Shown here: positions 55,995 to 63,961 of the stretch, in pieces | How the letters are laid out: every line of letters starts with the position of its first letter | Numbering within the stretch: position 1 is the first letter of the stretch | From: DATLNF01 sp963765815 | Lineage (GTDB): Bacteria > Actinomycetota > Actinomycetes > BP-191 | Length of the DNA: 64,000 nucleotides | NCBI GenBank assembly: GCA_963765815.1 | Contig: CAVXXT010000005.1 | Coordinates: forward strand, 1 to 64,000 | Reading direction: 5' to 3' | The notes under the pieces: generated by a model | What the model was told of the DNA's origin: nothing | The model's input: the letters and a program-made list of their open reading frames with translations, nothing else | Databases searched by the model: none | Translations under genes and position numbers: made by a program

Positions 55995-57581
55995 ATGAGC
56001 CAGTCCGACAGCTTTCACGTGTACGACACGACGCTGCGCGACGGCGCCCAGCGTGAGGGGCTCTCGCTGTCGGTCGCGGACAAGCTCGCGATCGCGCGGC
56101 ACCTCGACGACCTCGGCGTCGGCTTCATCGAGGGCGGCTGGCCGGGGGCCAACCCCAAGGACGCCGAGTTCTTCGCTCGCGCGCAGACCGACCTGCGGCT
56201 TCGGCACGCCACGCTGACGGCGTTCGGCGCGACGCGGCGGCCGGGCGTTGCGGCCGCCGACGACCCGCAGGTGGCGGCTCTGCGCGACTCCGGCGCGAGC
56301 GTCGTCTGCCTGGTCGCCAAGGCGCACTCGCGGCACGTCACCGACGCGCTGCGCACCACACCCGAGGAGAACCTCGCCATGGTGGCCGACACGGTGCGCC
56401 ACCTGCGCGCAGAGGGCCGCCGGGTCTTCGTCGACGCCGAGCACTTCTTCGACGGACATGCCGCCGACCCGGCGTACGCCGAGGCCGTGGTCACCACCGC
56501 GGCGCAGGCCGGCGCCGACGTCGTCGTGCTGTGCGACACCAACGGCGGCATGATGCCGGGTCACCTCGCCGACGTCGTGCACGGTCTGCAGGGCCTCGGC
56601 GTCCGGCTCGGCATCCACTGCCACAACGACACCGCGTGCGCGGTGGCCAACACGCTCGCCGCCGTCGACGCCGGCGCAACCCACGTGCAGGGCACCGCCA
56701 ACGGGTACGGCGAGCGCTGCGGCAACGCCGACCTGTTCAGCGTCGTCGCGGGGCTCGAGCTCAAGCTCGGCCGTTCGGTGCTGCCCGAGGGGCGACTCGC
56801 CGAGCTGGTCCGGGTCAGCCACGCCGTGGCCGAGGTCGCGAACCTCACGCCCGACGCGCATGCGCCGTACTACGGGTCCTCGGCGTTCGCCCACAAGGCG
56901 GGGCTGCACGCGAGCGCGGTGAAGGTCGCGCCAGAGCTCTACCAGCACGCCGACCCTGCGACCGTCGGCAACGACATGCGGATGCTGGTGTCCGAGCTGG
57001 CCGGGCGTGCAACGGTGGAGCTGAAGGGACGCGAGCTCGGACTCGACCTCGCCGAGCGGCCAGACGTCACCAAGGCCGTGGTCGAGCGGGTCAAGGAGAT
57101 GGAGTCGCGCGGCTACACGTTCGAGGCGGCCGACGCGTCGTTCGAGCTGCTGCTGCGCGAGGAGCTCGGGGAGGCGATGACCTACTTCACCGTGGAGTCA
57201 TGGCGCACCATCGTCGAACGCCGCGCGGACGGGACCGTGGTGAGCGAGGCGACGGTGAAGCTGCACGCGAAGGGCGAGCGGATCGTGGCGACCGGCGAGG
57301 GCAACGGCCCGGTCAACGCGCTCGACACCGCACTGCGGATCGCGCTCGAGCAGATCTACCCGCAGCTGGCGTCGCTGGAGCTGGTCGACTACAAGGTGCG
57401 CATCGTTGACGGCGGGGGCGGCACCGGCGCGGTGACCCGCGTGCTGGTCGAGACCAGCGACGGCACGGCGGAGTGGGACACCTTGGGCGTCGACGAGAAC
57501 ATCATCGCGGCGTCGTGGCAGGCGCTGGAGCAGGCGGTCACCTTCGGCCTGCTCCGGCAGGGCGTGCCACCCGCGGCGTAG
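55995..57581 (+). CDS. cimA: (R)-citramalate synthase
   Basis: 528 aa. HVYDTTLRDGAQREGLSLSV (the DTTLRDG-QREG variant marks the CimA/LeuA5 group), FIEGGWPGANPKDAEFF, VFVDAEHFFDGHAADPAYA, VLCDTNGGMMPGHLADVVH, LGIHCHNDTACAVANTLAA, GTANGYGERCGNADL and GSSAFAHKAGLHASAV; the LeuA-like dimer domain ends the protein. It condenses pyruvate and acetyl-CoA, giving a threonine-independent route to 2-ketobutyrate and isoleucine. The Ile-rich leader in front supports this role. Convergent with the HiPIP-like gene 3 bp away. Confidence 0.93.
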   Translation: MSQSDSFHVYDTTLRDGAQREGLSLSVADKLAIARHLDDLGVGFIEGGWPGANPKDAEFFARAQTDLRLRHATLTAFGATRRPGVAAADDPQVAALRDSGASVVCLVAKAHSRHVTDALRTTPEENLAMVADTVRHLRAEGRRVFVDAEHFFDGHAADPAYAEAVVTTAAQAGADVVVLCDTNGGMMPGHLADVVHGLQGLGVRLGIHCHNDTACAVANTLAAVDAGATHVQGTANGYGERCGNADLFSVVAGLELKLGRSVLPEGRLAELVRVSHAVAEVANLTPDAHAPYYGSSAFAHKAGLHASAVKVAPELYQHADPATVGNDMRMLVSELAGRATVELKGRELGLDLAERPDVTKAVVERVKEMESRGYTFEAADASFELLLREELGEAMTYFTVESWRTIVERRADGTVVSEATVKLHAKGERIVATGEGNGPVNALDTALRIALEQIYPQLASLELVDYKVRIVDGGGGTGAVTRVLVETSDGTAEWDTLGVDENIIAASWQALEQAVTFGLLRQGVPPAA

Positions 57582-57584
57582 CGA

Positions 57585-57842
57585 CTAGGCAGACGGCGTC
57601 TCGGCGGACGGGATCTCCTCCCACCACTGGCACCACCACGGGCCGCCGACCAGGATCCGCAGCTTCGGGTGCCAGCAGTAGCTGATGTCCTTGGTGTTCT
57701 CGAGGTAGTAGAGGCAGTTGTCGCAGCGCTCGTCGCCGTTGGGCTTGCCGCGCAGGATCGCGTCCTCGACGAGGTGGGCGAGCGCCATCGCGTTCTCCTC
57801 GTCGACGGGCTTCGGCTCGGCTGGGGGCACGTCGTAGCTCAT
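57585..57842 (-). CDS. small four-cysteine protein resembling a HiPIP-type iron-sulfur protein
   Basis: 85 aa, no signal peptide. The core ERCDNCLYYLENTKDIS, then CWHPK, VGGPWWCQWWEE has the spacing C-x2-C...C...W-C with conserved aromatic flanks, as in high-potential iron-sulfur proteins (C-x2-C, C, GWC). The N-terminal helix AMALAHLVEDAILRGK precedes it. Typical HiPIPs are periplasmic, so a cytoplasmic actinobacterial version would be unusual; a zinc site is an alternative. It diverges from the fumarylacetoacetate hydrolase gene and converges on cimA. Confidence 0.6.
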   Translation of the reverse strand: MSYDVPPAEPKPVDEENAMALAHLVEDAILRGKPNGDERCDNCLYYLENTKDISYCWHPKLRILVGGPWWCQWWEEIPSAETPSA

Positions 57843-57895
57843 GGCGCGGGACGATACCCTCGCCTTCCCGCCCCGAACCCATGAGGTCCACCACC

Positions 57896-58657
57896 GTGCG
57901 CATCGCCCGCTTCAGTCTGGATGGAGAAGTCGGCTTCGCGGCGGTCGAGGGGGGCGAGCTCGCGGTCATCGACACCCACCCGTTCGGCACCATCTCGTTC
58001 ACCGGTGTGCGCATTCCGCTGAGCGAGGCGCGGCTGCTGCCGCCGGTGCTGCCGAGCAAGGTCGTGGCGATCGGCAAGAACTACGCCGATCACGCCAAGG
58101 AGATGGGCGGGGAGGCGCCGGCCGAGCCGGTGATGTTCCTCAAGCCGTCGACTGCCGTGACCGGTCCCGACGCGGTCATCGCGCGGCCGACCTCGGTCGG
58201 CCGGGTCGACTTCGAGGGTGAGCTGGCGGTGGTCATCGGTCGGCTGGCCCGCGACGTGCCGCGCGACAAGGCCCTCGATGTGGTGCTCGGCTACACCTGC
58301 GCCAACGACGTGACCGCGCGCGACCAGCAGCTGGCCGACGGGCAGTGGACCCGCGGCAAGGGCTACGACACGTTCTGCCCGCTGGGGCCGTGGCTCGAGA
58401 CCGACCTCGACCCGGCTGATCTCGAGCTCACGACGACGGTCAACGGCGAGGTACGGCAGTCCTCGCGCACCAGCCTGATGCTGCACGACGTGCCGGCGCT
58501 GATCGAGCACGTGAGCAAGGTGATGACGCTGCTGCCCGGCGACGTGCTGCTGACCGGTACGCCGGCCGGCATCGGCCCGCTGGGCGCCGGCGACGAGGTG
58601 TCGGTGACCATCGAGGGTGTGGGGACGCTGAGCAACACGGTGGCCGACCGTGCCTGA
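57896..58657 (+). CDS. fumarylacetoacetate hydrolase family protein
   Basis: ~253 aa from GTG 57896 (VRIARFSLDGEVGF); ATG 57881 is in frame but would sit in the promoter region. VVAIGKNYADHAKEMGG, PVMFLKPSTAVTGPD, VDFEGELAVVIGRLARDV (metal Glu residues), GYTCANDVTARDQQ and GDVLLTGTPAGIGPLGAGDE are FAH-domain marks. Members hydrolyse acylpyruvates or oxaloacetate-type substrates; the true substrate is unclear. It precedes gltX, the same order as Rv2993c-Rv2992c. Confidence 0.88.
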   Translation: MRIARFSLDGEVGFAAVEGGELAVIDTHPFGTISFTGVRIPLSEARLLPPVLPSKVVAIGKNYADHAKEMGGEAPAEPVMFLKPSTAVTGPDAVIARPTSVGRVDFEGELAVVIGRLARDVPRDKALDVVLGYTCANDVTARDQQLADGQWTRGKGYDTFCPLGPWLETDLDPADLELTTTVNGEVRQSSRTSLMLHDVPALIEHVSKVMTLLPGDVLLTGTPAGIGPLGAGDEVSVTIEGVGTLSNTVADRA

Positions 58658-58684
58658 CACCGTGGGCACGTCGGCCTCGGGCCG

Positions 58685-60139
58685 GTGCGGGTGCGGGTTG
58701 CGCCGTCGCCGACCGGCGACCCGCACGTCGGCACGGCGTACATGTCGCTGTTCAACCTCGCGTTCGTGCGGCAGCAGGGCGGCGAGTTCGTGCTGCGGGT
58801 GGAGGACACCGACCGCGCGCGGTTCCAGGAGGGCAGTGAGCAGCAGGTCTACGACACGCTGCGCTGGCTCGGGCTCGACTGGGACGAAGGGCCGGACAAG
58901 GGCGGGCCGTTCGCGCCGTACCGGCAGTCGGAGCGGCTCGACACCTACCGGCCGCATGTGGAGCGGCTGCTCGCCGACGGGCACGCCTACCACTGCTGGT
59001 GCAGCGGCGAGCGGCTGACGCAGATGCGCGAGGCGCAGCAGAAGGCCAAGCAGCCCACCGGCTACGACCGGCTCTGCTACGGCAAGACGCGCGAGGAGCG
59101 CGCCGCGTTGGACGGGTTCAGCGAGACGCCGGTCGTGCGGATGCTGGTGCCCGAGGACCCGCCGTTGTCGTTCGTCGACCTGATCCGCGGCGAGGTGTCG
59201 GCGCCGATGCCCGACGACCAGGTGCTGCTGAAGGCGGACGGGTTCCCGACGTACCACCTCGCCGTCGTCGTCGACGACCACCTGATGGGCATCACGCATG
59301 TCGTGCGCGGCGAGGAGTGGATCTCCTCGACCCCGAAGCACCTGCTGCTCTTCGACTGGCTCGGCTGGGAGCGGCCGGCGTTCGCGCACATGCCGCTGCT
59401 GCGCAACGTCGACAAGTCGAAGATCTCGAAGCGTAAGAACCCCGCGGCACGGCTGACCTGGTTCGTCGAGCAGGGCTACCTGCCGGAGGCGCTGCTCAAC
59501 TTCCTCGCGCTGCTCGGCTACTCGCTGCCCGACGGGCAGGAGGTCTTCAGCTTCGCGGAGATGTCGGCGTCGTTCGACTGGGCCCGGGTCAACACGGTCG
59601 GTCCGGTGTTCGACCTCGACAAGCTCGCCTGGCTCAACGGCCACTACATCCGCGAGCTGCCGGCGGAGGAGTTCGTCCACCGGCTGCTGCCGTTCCTGCA
59701 GCGCGACGGGGTGGTGTCCGACCCGCCGTCGGCCGACCAGGCCGCGCTGCTGCAGGGCGTCGCGCCGCTGGTGCAGACCCGGATGGCGATCCTGTCCGAG
59801 GCGCCCGACCTCGTGCGGTTCCTCTTCGTCGACGACGTGACCCTCGACGAGGCCGCGGCCGCAAAGACTTTGGTCGGTGACTCGGGCGAGTGGTTGATCG
59901 CGTGCGCCGCTGCTCTGGCCGAGCTGCCGGCGTGGACGGCCGGAGCAATCGAGGATTCGTTGAAGTCGGTTCTGGTCGATGGATTGGGCCTCAAGCCGCG
60001 GCAGGCCTTCGCGCCGGTGCGTCTGGCGATGTCCGGCAGCCCGATCTCGCCGCCGCTCTCCGAGTCGCTCGAGCTGCTCGGCCGCGAGCGCTCGATCGCC
60101 CGGCTGCGAGCCGCGGCCGATCGCGTCTCGGGCGGCTGA
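58685..60139 (+). CDS. gltX: glutamyl-tRNA synthetase
   Basis: 484 aa from GTG 58685, 27 bp after the FAH stop. RVRVAPSPTGDPHVGTAYMS carries the HIGH motif (PHVG); EFVLRVEDTDRARFQEGSEQ; TYHLAVVVDDHLMGITHVVR; LLLFDWLGW; the KMSKS loop DKSKISKRKNPA; and LAWLNGHYIRELPAEEF. Discriminating or not cannot be judged by eye, but gatCAB in the window and tRNA-Gln next door suggest a non-discriminating enzyme that also charges tRNA-Gln with Glu. Confidence 0.95.
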   Translation: MRVRVAPSPTGDPHVGTAYMSLFNLAFVRQQGGEFVLRVEDTDRARFQEGSEQQVYDTLRWLGLDWDEGPDKGGPFAPYRQSERLDTYRPHVERLLADGHAYHCWCSGERLTQMREAQQKAKQPTGYDRLCYGKTREERAALDGFSETPVVRMLVPEDPPLSFVDLIRGEVSAPMPDDQVLLKADGFPTYHLAVVVDDHLMGITHVVRGEEWISSTPKHLLLFDWLGWERPAFAHMPLLRNVDKSKISKRKNPAARLTWFVEQGYLPEALLNFLALLGYSLPDGQEVFSFAEMSASFDWARVNTVGPVFDLDKLAWLNGHYIRELPAEEFVHRLLPFLQRDGVVSDPPSADQAALLQGVAPLVQTRMAILSEAPDLVRFLFVDDVTLDEAAAAKTLVGDSGEWLIACAAALAELPAWTAGAIEDSLKSVLVDGLGLKPRQAFAPVRLAMSGSPISPPLSESLELLGRERSIARLRAAADRVSGG

Positions 60140-60226
60140 TCGGCGTACGGATCGGCTTTGGAGAGGGCTCGGACCCTCCGGTACGATGCTCCGGTTCGGT
60201 CGGCGCGAGCTGCTCGGATGTGCCAT

Positions 60227-60298
60227 TGGGGTATGGGGTAATTGGCAGCCCGGCGGTTTCTGGTTCCGTTAGTCTTGGTTCGAGTCCAGGTACCCCAG
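60227..60298 (+). tRNA. tRNA-Gln (anticodon CUG)
   Basis: Acceptor TGGGGTA pairs with TACCCCA; D-arm GGTAATTGGCAGCC; anticodon loop TTCTGGT with CTG; T-arm with GGTTCGAGTCC. The base pair closing the anticodon loop is T-T, otherwise canonical. It lies 87 bp after gltX. Substrate for GltX-GatCAB and MnmA. Confidence 0.93.
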
Positions 60299-60326
60299 CG
60301 CTTCATGTACAGTTCTGCACTTCTAG

Positions 60327-60399
60327 GGCCCCGTCGTCTAGCGGCCTAGGACGCCGCCCTCTCACGGCGGTAGCGAGGGTTCGAATCCCTTCGGGGCTA
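60327..60399 (+). tRNA. tRNA-Glu (anticodon CUC)
   Basis: Acceptor GGCCCCG pairs with CGGGGCT (terminal G-T); D-arm TCTAGCGGCCTAGGA; anticodon arm CCGCC-CTCTCAC-GGCGG with CTC; T-arm GAGGG-TTCGAAT-CCCTT. It is 28 bp after tRNA-Gln, probably on the same transcript. No CCA is encoded. Confidence 0.95.
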
Positions 60400-60412
60400 C
60401 GTTGTCCGACTT

Positions 60413-60450
60413 GAGAGATCGCCGTCCTAGCGGATTGCGGTCTCTCTTTC
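60413..60450 (+). terminator. intrinsic terminator of the tRNA operon
   Basis: GAGAGATCGC (60413-60422) pairs with GCGGTCTCTC (60437-60446; one G-T), followed by TTTCGTT. It overlaps the 3' end of the convergent HNH gene. Confidence 0.7.
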
Positions 60451-61167
60451 GTTGCGGGGGCAACCGGTCTCAGGATCAAGGTCGAGACCGAGTGCCCCCA
60501 CGAGTTCCGGCTCATACCGCGCAAGCAGTTCGAGCGCGAAGGTGACCTTGTCCTTGACCCGCTGCCCTTTTGGCTGGGCGGTTGTCCAGAGTTCGAGGTT
60601 CTCCGGTCGGTTGTCGAGACGATCGCCGTTCTTGTGATGAACCACCTCGTCAGGGCGTAACGCACGTCCGAGCATCTCCGCCATCACGAGGCGATGCTCG
60701 AACTCGTAGGCGCGGTCGTCGGGCACCAGATGTCGGCGTCCCGGTGAAACAGGTACCCACCAGTAGCCGTGGCTGATCGATCCGTCACCCGTCACGGTCT
60801 TGATGGGTCCGCCGAGCAAAGGGTCGCCGTAGAGCTTGAGCCGCTTGTAGTGGCTCCGGCAGTAGCCCCGGGTGTGCGCGCCGCGCTCGCACTCCTCCAC
60901 GCGACACACGTCCTTGGTTGGTCGTCGGAGCGGGTGCCCGGGCCGGACGTCGCCGGTGCGATTCCACCGCACGTAGTGGCCGTGGCACCAACCTCGGGTC
61001 ACCGCGCGTCGTTCGCATCCCTCGACGGCGCACGTTCGTGGCGCTCGATCTGGCGTCACGTATCCGTTGCGCAGCAGCCGTCGGTAGTGGCGAGAGCAGT
61101 GATCGCGGGCGTACACCGGTCGATCGCAGCCGACCTCAGCACACACCTTGTCCGGCATCGGCGACAC
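60427..61167 (-). CDS. HNH endonuclease with three N-terminal zinc-finger-like repeats
   Basis: 246 aa. Three ~38-residue repeats (starting near 9, 46 and 84) follow C-x4-C-x8-C-x3-H-Y-x-R: VGCDRPVYARDHCSRHYRR, EGCERRAVTRGWCHGHYVRW, EECERGAHTRGYCRSHYKRL. A C-terminal HNH nuclease domain follows: EFEHRLVMAEMLGRALRPDE, VVHHKNGDRLDNRPENLELW (HH...N...H-type metal site). Phage and free-standing homing nucleases have this build. It ends inside the terminator of tRNA-Glu, a common integration site, but no attachment repeat or other phage gene is seen. Start ATG 61167. Confidence 0.85.
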   Translation of the reverse strand: MSPMPDKVCAEVGCDRPVYARDHCSRHYRRLLRNGYVTPDRAPRTCAVEGCERRAVTRGWCHGHYVRWNRTGDVRPGHPLRRPTKDVCRVEECERGAHTRGYCRSHYKRLKLYGDPLLGGPIKTVTGDGSISHGYWWVPVSPGRRHLVPDDRAYEFEHRLVMAEMLGRALRPDEVVHHKNGDRLDNRPENLELWTTAQPKGQRVKDKVTFALELLARYEPELVGALGLDLDPETGCPRNERETAIR

Positions 61168-61200
61168 CTCCGCATCAAGTGTCGGTACGCGGTGTGACAG

Positions 61201-61914
61201 CTACGGTCGGTCGTCCACAGCGCGCTCGATGGCAGCGGCGGTGTCGCGTACGACGGCGCCGAAGCGGCGGGCGGGGGAGCGGGTCAGCCGGTCCACCGGC
61301 CCCGACAGGCACAGCGCGGCCACCACCTCGTCACCCCGACGCACCGGCACGGACACCGACGCGACGCCGCCCTCGCGCTCGCCCACGCTGGTGGACCAGC
61401 CGTGCCGGCGCACGTCCGCCAGCGACGCAGCGGAGAACACCGCGCCGCCGAGCACACGCGTGCGGTCCTCCGGCGCGGCCCAGGCCAGCAGCACCTTCGC
61501 GCCAGATCCGGCGGTCATCGGCAGCACCGCACCGACCGGCACGGTGTCGCGCAGCCCCGCGCGTCTGTCGGACGCCGCCAAGCACACGCGGCTGTCACCG
61601 CGGCGCACGAACAGCTGCACGCTCTCCCCGGTCGAGTCCCGCAGCGCGTCGAGGTGCGGCTGCGCGACGACCGCCAGGTCGTCAACGGGTCGTCCGGCCA
61701 GCTCGGACCACCGCGGCCCGACCACCCATCGACCGCCCGAGTCCCGCACGACGAGCCGGTGTGACTCGAGGGCCGCGGCCAGCCGGTACGCCGTCGCCCG
61801 CGGCAGACCGGTGACGTCGACCAGCTCGGCGAGCGTCCCCCGCCCCGCGCCGACGGCGTCGAGCACCACCATCGCTTTGTCGAGAACACCGACCCCGCTT
61901 ATGCTTTCCACCAT
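61201..61914 (-). CDS. ndgR: IclR-family regulator, probable NdgR-type regulator of leuCD
   Basis: 237 aa. Winged helix at 10-65 (VLDKAMVVLDAVGAGRGTLA, GLPRATAYRLAAALESHRLV) and an IclR effector domain (VGAVLPMTAGSGAKVLLAWA, STSVGEREGGVASVSVPVRR). It is divergent from leuCD, the position of NdgR (Rv2989-like) in streptomycetes and mycobacteria, where it controls leuCD and amino-acid-dependent growth (family knowledge). The symbol is given on context and architecture. A TCTCA-N5-TGAGA element sits in the 29-bp intergenic gap. Confidence 0.85.
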   Translation of the reverse strand: MVESISGVGVLDKAMVVLDAVGAGRGTLAELVDVTGLPRATAYRLAAALESHRLVVRDSGGRWVVGPRWSELAGRPVDDLAVVAQPHLDALRDSTGESVQLFVRRGDSRVCLAASDRRAGLRDTVPVGAVLPMTAGSGAKVLLAWAAPEDRTRVLGGAVFSAASLADVRRHGWSTSVGEREGGVASVSVPVRRGDEVVAALCLSGPVDRLTRSPARRFGAVVRDTAAAIERAVDDRP

Positions 61915-61927
61915 ACGGACAACGGTA

Positions 61928-61942
61928 TCTCAGGATGTGAGA
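61928..61942. promoter_or_regulatory. inverted repeat between ndgR and leuC
   Basis: TCTCAGGATGTGAGA: perfect 5-bp arms around a 5-nt spacer, ending one base before the leuC ATG. With only 29 bp between the divergent genes it must overlap both start regions and is the best candidate operator. Confidence 0.5.
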
Positions 61943-61943
61943 C

Positions 61944-63344
61944 ATGGGCAGAACGCTCGTCGAGAAGGTCTGGGCCGACCACGTCGTGCACTCCGCCGAG
62001 GGCGAGCCGGATCTGCTCTACGTCGACCTGCACCTCGTCCACGAGGTGACGAGCCCGCAGGCGTTCGACGGCCTGCGCGCCGCGGGTCGCCCCGTACGCC
62101 GTCCCGACCTCACCTTCGCCACCGAGGACCACAACGTCCCGACCACCGACGTCGACCGCCCGATCGCTGATCCCATCTCCCGCAAGCAAGTAGACGCCCT
62201 GCGAGCGAACTGCACAGCGTTCGGCGTACCGCTGCACTCCATGGGCACCGCCGGCCAGGGCATCGTCCACGTGGTCGGTCCCGAGCTCGGCCTCACCCAG
62301 CCCGGCATGACGATCGTCTGCGGTGACAGCCACACGGCGACGCACGGCGCGCTCGGCGCGCTCGCCTTCGGCATCGGCACCAGCGAGGTCGAGCACGTCC
62401 TCGCCACCCAGACCCTGCCCCAGCCCAGGCCCCGCACCATGGCGGTCGACGTCGAGGGCGCCTTGCCCGCGGGAGTGACCGCGAAGGACCTGGTCCTCGC
62501 CGTGATCGCCCAGATCGGCACCGGCGGCGGCACCGGGCACGTCATCGAGTACCGCGGCGAGGCGATCCGCGCGCTGTCGATGGAAGGCCGGATGACCGTC
62601 TGCAACATGTCGATCGAGGCCGGCGCGCGAGCCGGCCTCGTCGCGCCCGACGACACCACCTTCGAGTACCTGCGCGGCCGCCCGCACGCCCCTCGAGACG
62701 CCGACTGGGACGCCGCCGTCGCGTACTGGCGCAGCCTGGTCACCGACGCCGATGCGACCTTCGACCACCAGGTCACGCTCGACGCGACGTCGCTCTCGCC
62801 CTACGTCACCTGGGGCACCAACCCCGGCCAGGCGGCCCCGCTGAGTGCCAACGTCCCCTACCCCGCGTCGTACGCCGACCCCGGCGCCCGCGAGGCCGCG
62901 CAGCGCGCTCTCGACTACATGGGCCTGGTTTCCGGCACCCGCCTCCGCGACATCGAGGTCGACACGGTCTTCCTCGGCTCGTGCACCAACGGCCGGATCG
63001 AGGACCTGCACGCCGCCGCCGATGTCGTCCGGGGCCGCACCGTGAAGCCCGGCGTCCGCGCCCTGGCCGTCCCCGGCTCGATGGCGGTCAAGGCCGCCGC
63101 TGAGGCGGCCGGACTGCACGAGGTCTTCCTCGCGGCCGGCTTCGAGTGGCGCAGCGCGGGCTGCTCGATGTGCCTCGGCATGAATCCGGACCAGCTCTCG
63201 CCCGGGCAGCGCAGCGCGTCGACCTCCAACCGCAACTTCGAGGGCCGCCAGGGCACCGGCGGTCGCACCCACCTCGTCTCGCCGGCCGTTGCCGCGGCGA
63301 GCGCGATCACCGGCCGGCTGACCAGCCCGGCCGACCTGGACTGA
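61944..63344 (+). CDS. leuC: 3-isopropylmalate dehydratase large subunit
   Basis: 466 aa. RTLVEKVWADHVVHSAEGEP at the start, LHLVHEVTSPQAFDGLR, TVCNMSIEAGARAGLVAPDD, and 4Fe-4S cysteines in DTVFLGSCTNGRIEDL and EWRSAGCSMCLGMNPDQLSP. With LeuD it isomerises 2- to 3-isopropylmalate. The ATG is immediately preceded by the inverted repeat; no clear ribosome-binding site is visible, so translation may be leaderless. It is followed 8 bp later by leuD. Confidence 0.97.
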   Translation: MGRTLVEKVWADHVVHSAEGEPDLLYVDLHLVHEVTSPQAFDGLRAAGRPVRRPDLTFATEDHNVPTTDVDRPIADPISRKQVDALRANCTAFGVPLHSMGTAGQGIVHVVGPELGLTQPGMTIVCGDSHTATHGALGALAFGIGTSEVEHVLATQTLPQPRPRTMAVDVEGALPAGVTAKDLVLAVIAQIGTGGGTGHVIEYRGEAIRALSMEGRMTVCNMSIEAGARAGLVAPDDTTFEYLRGRPHAPRDADWDAAVAYWRSLVTDADATFDHQVTLDATSLSPYVTWGTNPGQAAPLSANVPYPASYADPGAREAAQRALDYMGLVSGTRLRDIEVDTVFLGSCTNGRIEDLHAAADVVRGRTVKPGVRALAVPGSMAVKAAAEAAGLHEVFLAAGFEWRSAGCSMCLGMNPDQLSPGQRSASTSNRNFEGRQGTGGRTHLVSPAVAAASAITGRLTSPADLD

Positions 63345-63352
63345 GGGACGCG

Positions 63353-63961
63353 ATGGAGCCGATCCGCATGCACACCGGCCGCGCCGTCCCGCTGCGCCGG
63401 TCCGACGTCGACACCGACCAGATCATCCCGAGCGACTGGCTCAAGCGGGTCGAGCGCACCGGCTTCGGCGCCGGCCTCTTCGCGCAGTGGCGGGCCGCCC
63501 CCGGATTCGTCCTCGACGACCCGGCGTACGCCGGGGCCTCGGTCCTCCTCGCCGGCCGCAACTTCGGCACCGGCTCCTCCCGGGAGCACGCCGTGTGGGC
63601 GCTCGAGGACTTCGGGTTCCGCGCCGTGGTCTCGCCGAAGCTCGCCGACATCTTCCGCACCAACTGCACGAAGGTCGGCGTGGTGCCCGTCGAGGTGGAC
63701 GAGGCCGTCGTTGAGCGGCTCTGGGCGGCGGTCGAGGCCCACCCGAACACGGCAGTCGTCGTCGACGTCGAGAACCGGCGCCTGCGCTGCGCGACCGCCG
63801 CTGTGGACGAGCCGTTCCCGCTCGACGACTTCACCCGCTGGCGCCTCGTCGAGGGGCTCGACGACATCGGACTCACCCTGCGCCACGAGCCGGACATCAC
63901 TGCCTACGAGCAGCGCCGCCAGTCGTGGCGTCCGACGACGCTGGCACAATCCGAGCCGTGA
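63353..63961 (+). CDS. leuD: 3-isopropylmalate dehydratase small subunit
   Basis: 202 aa from ATG 63353. HTGRAVPLRRSDVDTDQIIP, VLLAGRNFGTGSSREHAVWA (swivel-domain signature), VSPKLADIFRTNCTKVGVVP and FPLDDFTRWRLVEGLDDIGL. Partner of LeuC. Its stop overlaps the GTG of the next gene (GTGA). Confidence 0.97.
   Translation: MEPIRMHTGRAVPLRRSDVDTDQIIPSDWLKRVERTGFGAGLFAQWRAAPGFVLDDPAYAGASVLLAGRNFGTGSSREHAVWALEDFGFRAVVSPKLADIFRTNCTKVGVVPVEVDEAVVERLWAAVEAHPNTAVVVDVENRRLRCATAAVDEPFPLDDFTRWRLVEGLDDIGLTLRHEPDITAYEQRRQSWRPTTLAQSEP

Noticed and set aside
57839..60226. 795-codon minus-strand open frame opposite gltX and the FAH gene
   Set aside because: Antisense shadow of two clearly identified genes; His/Arg/Leu-rich, no recognisable motif.
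60227..60298. tRNA-Gln as a pseudo-tRNA because of the T-T pair at the anticodon stem
   Set aside because: All other stems and invariant bases are intact and tRNA-Glu follows on the same transcript; one mismatch may be a sequencing error.
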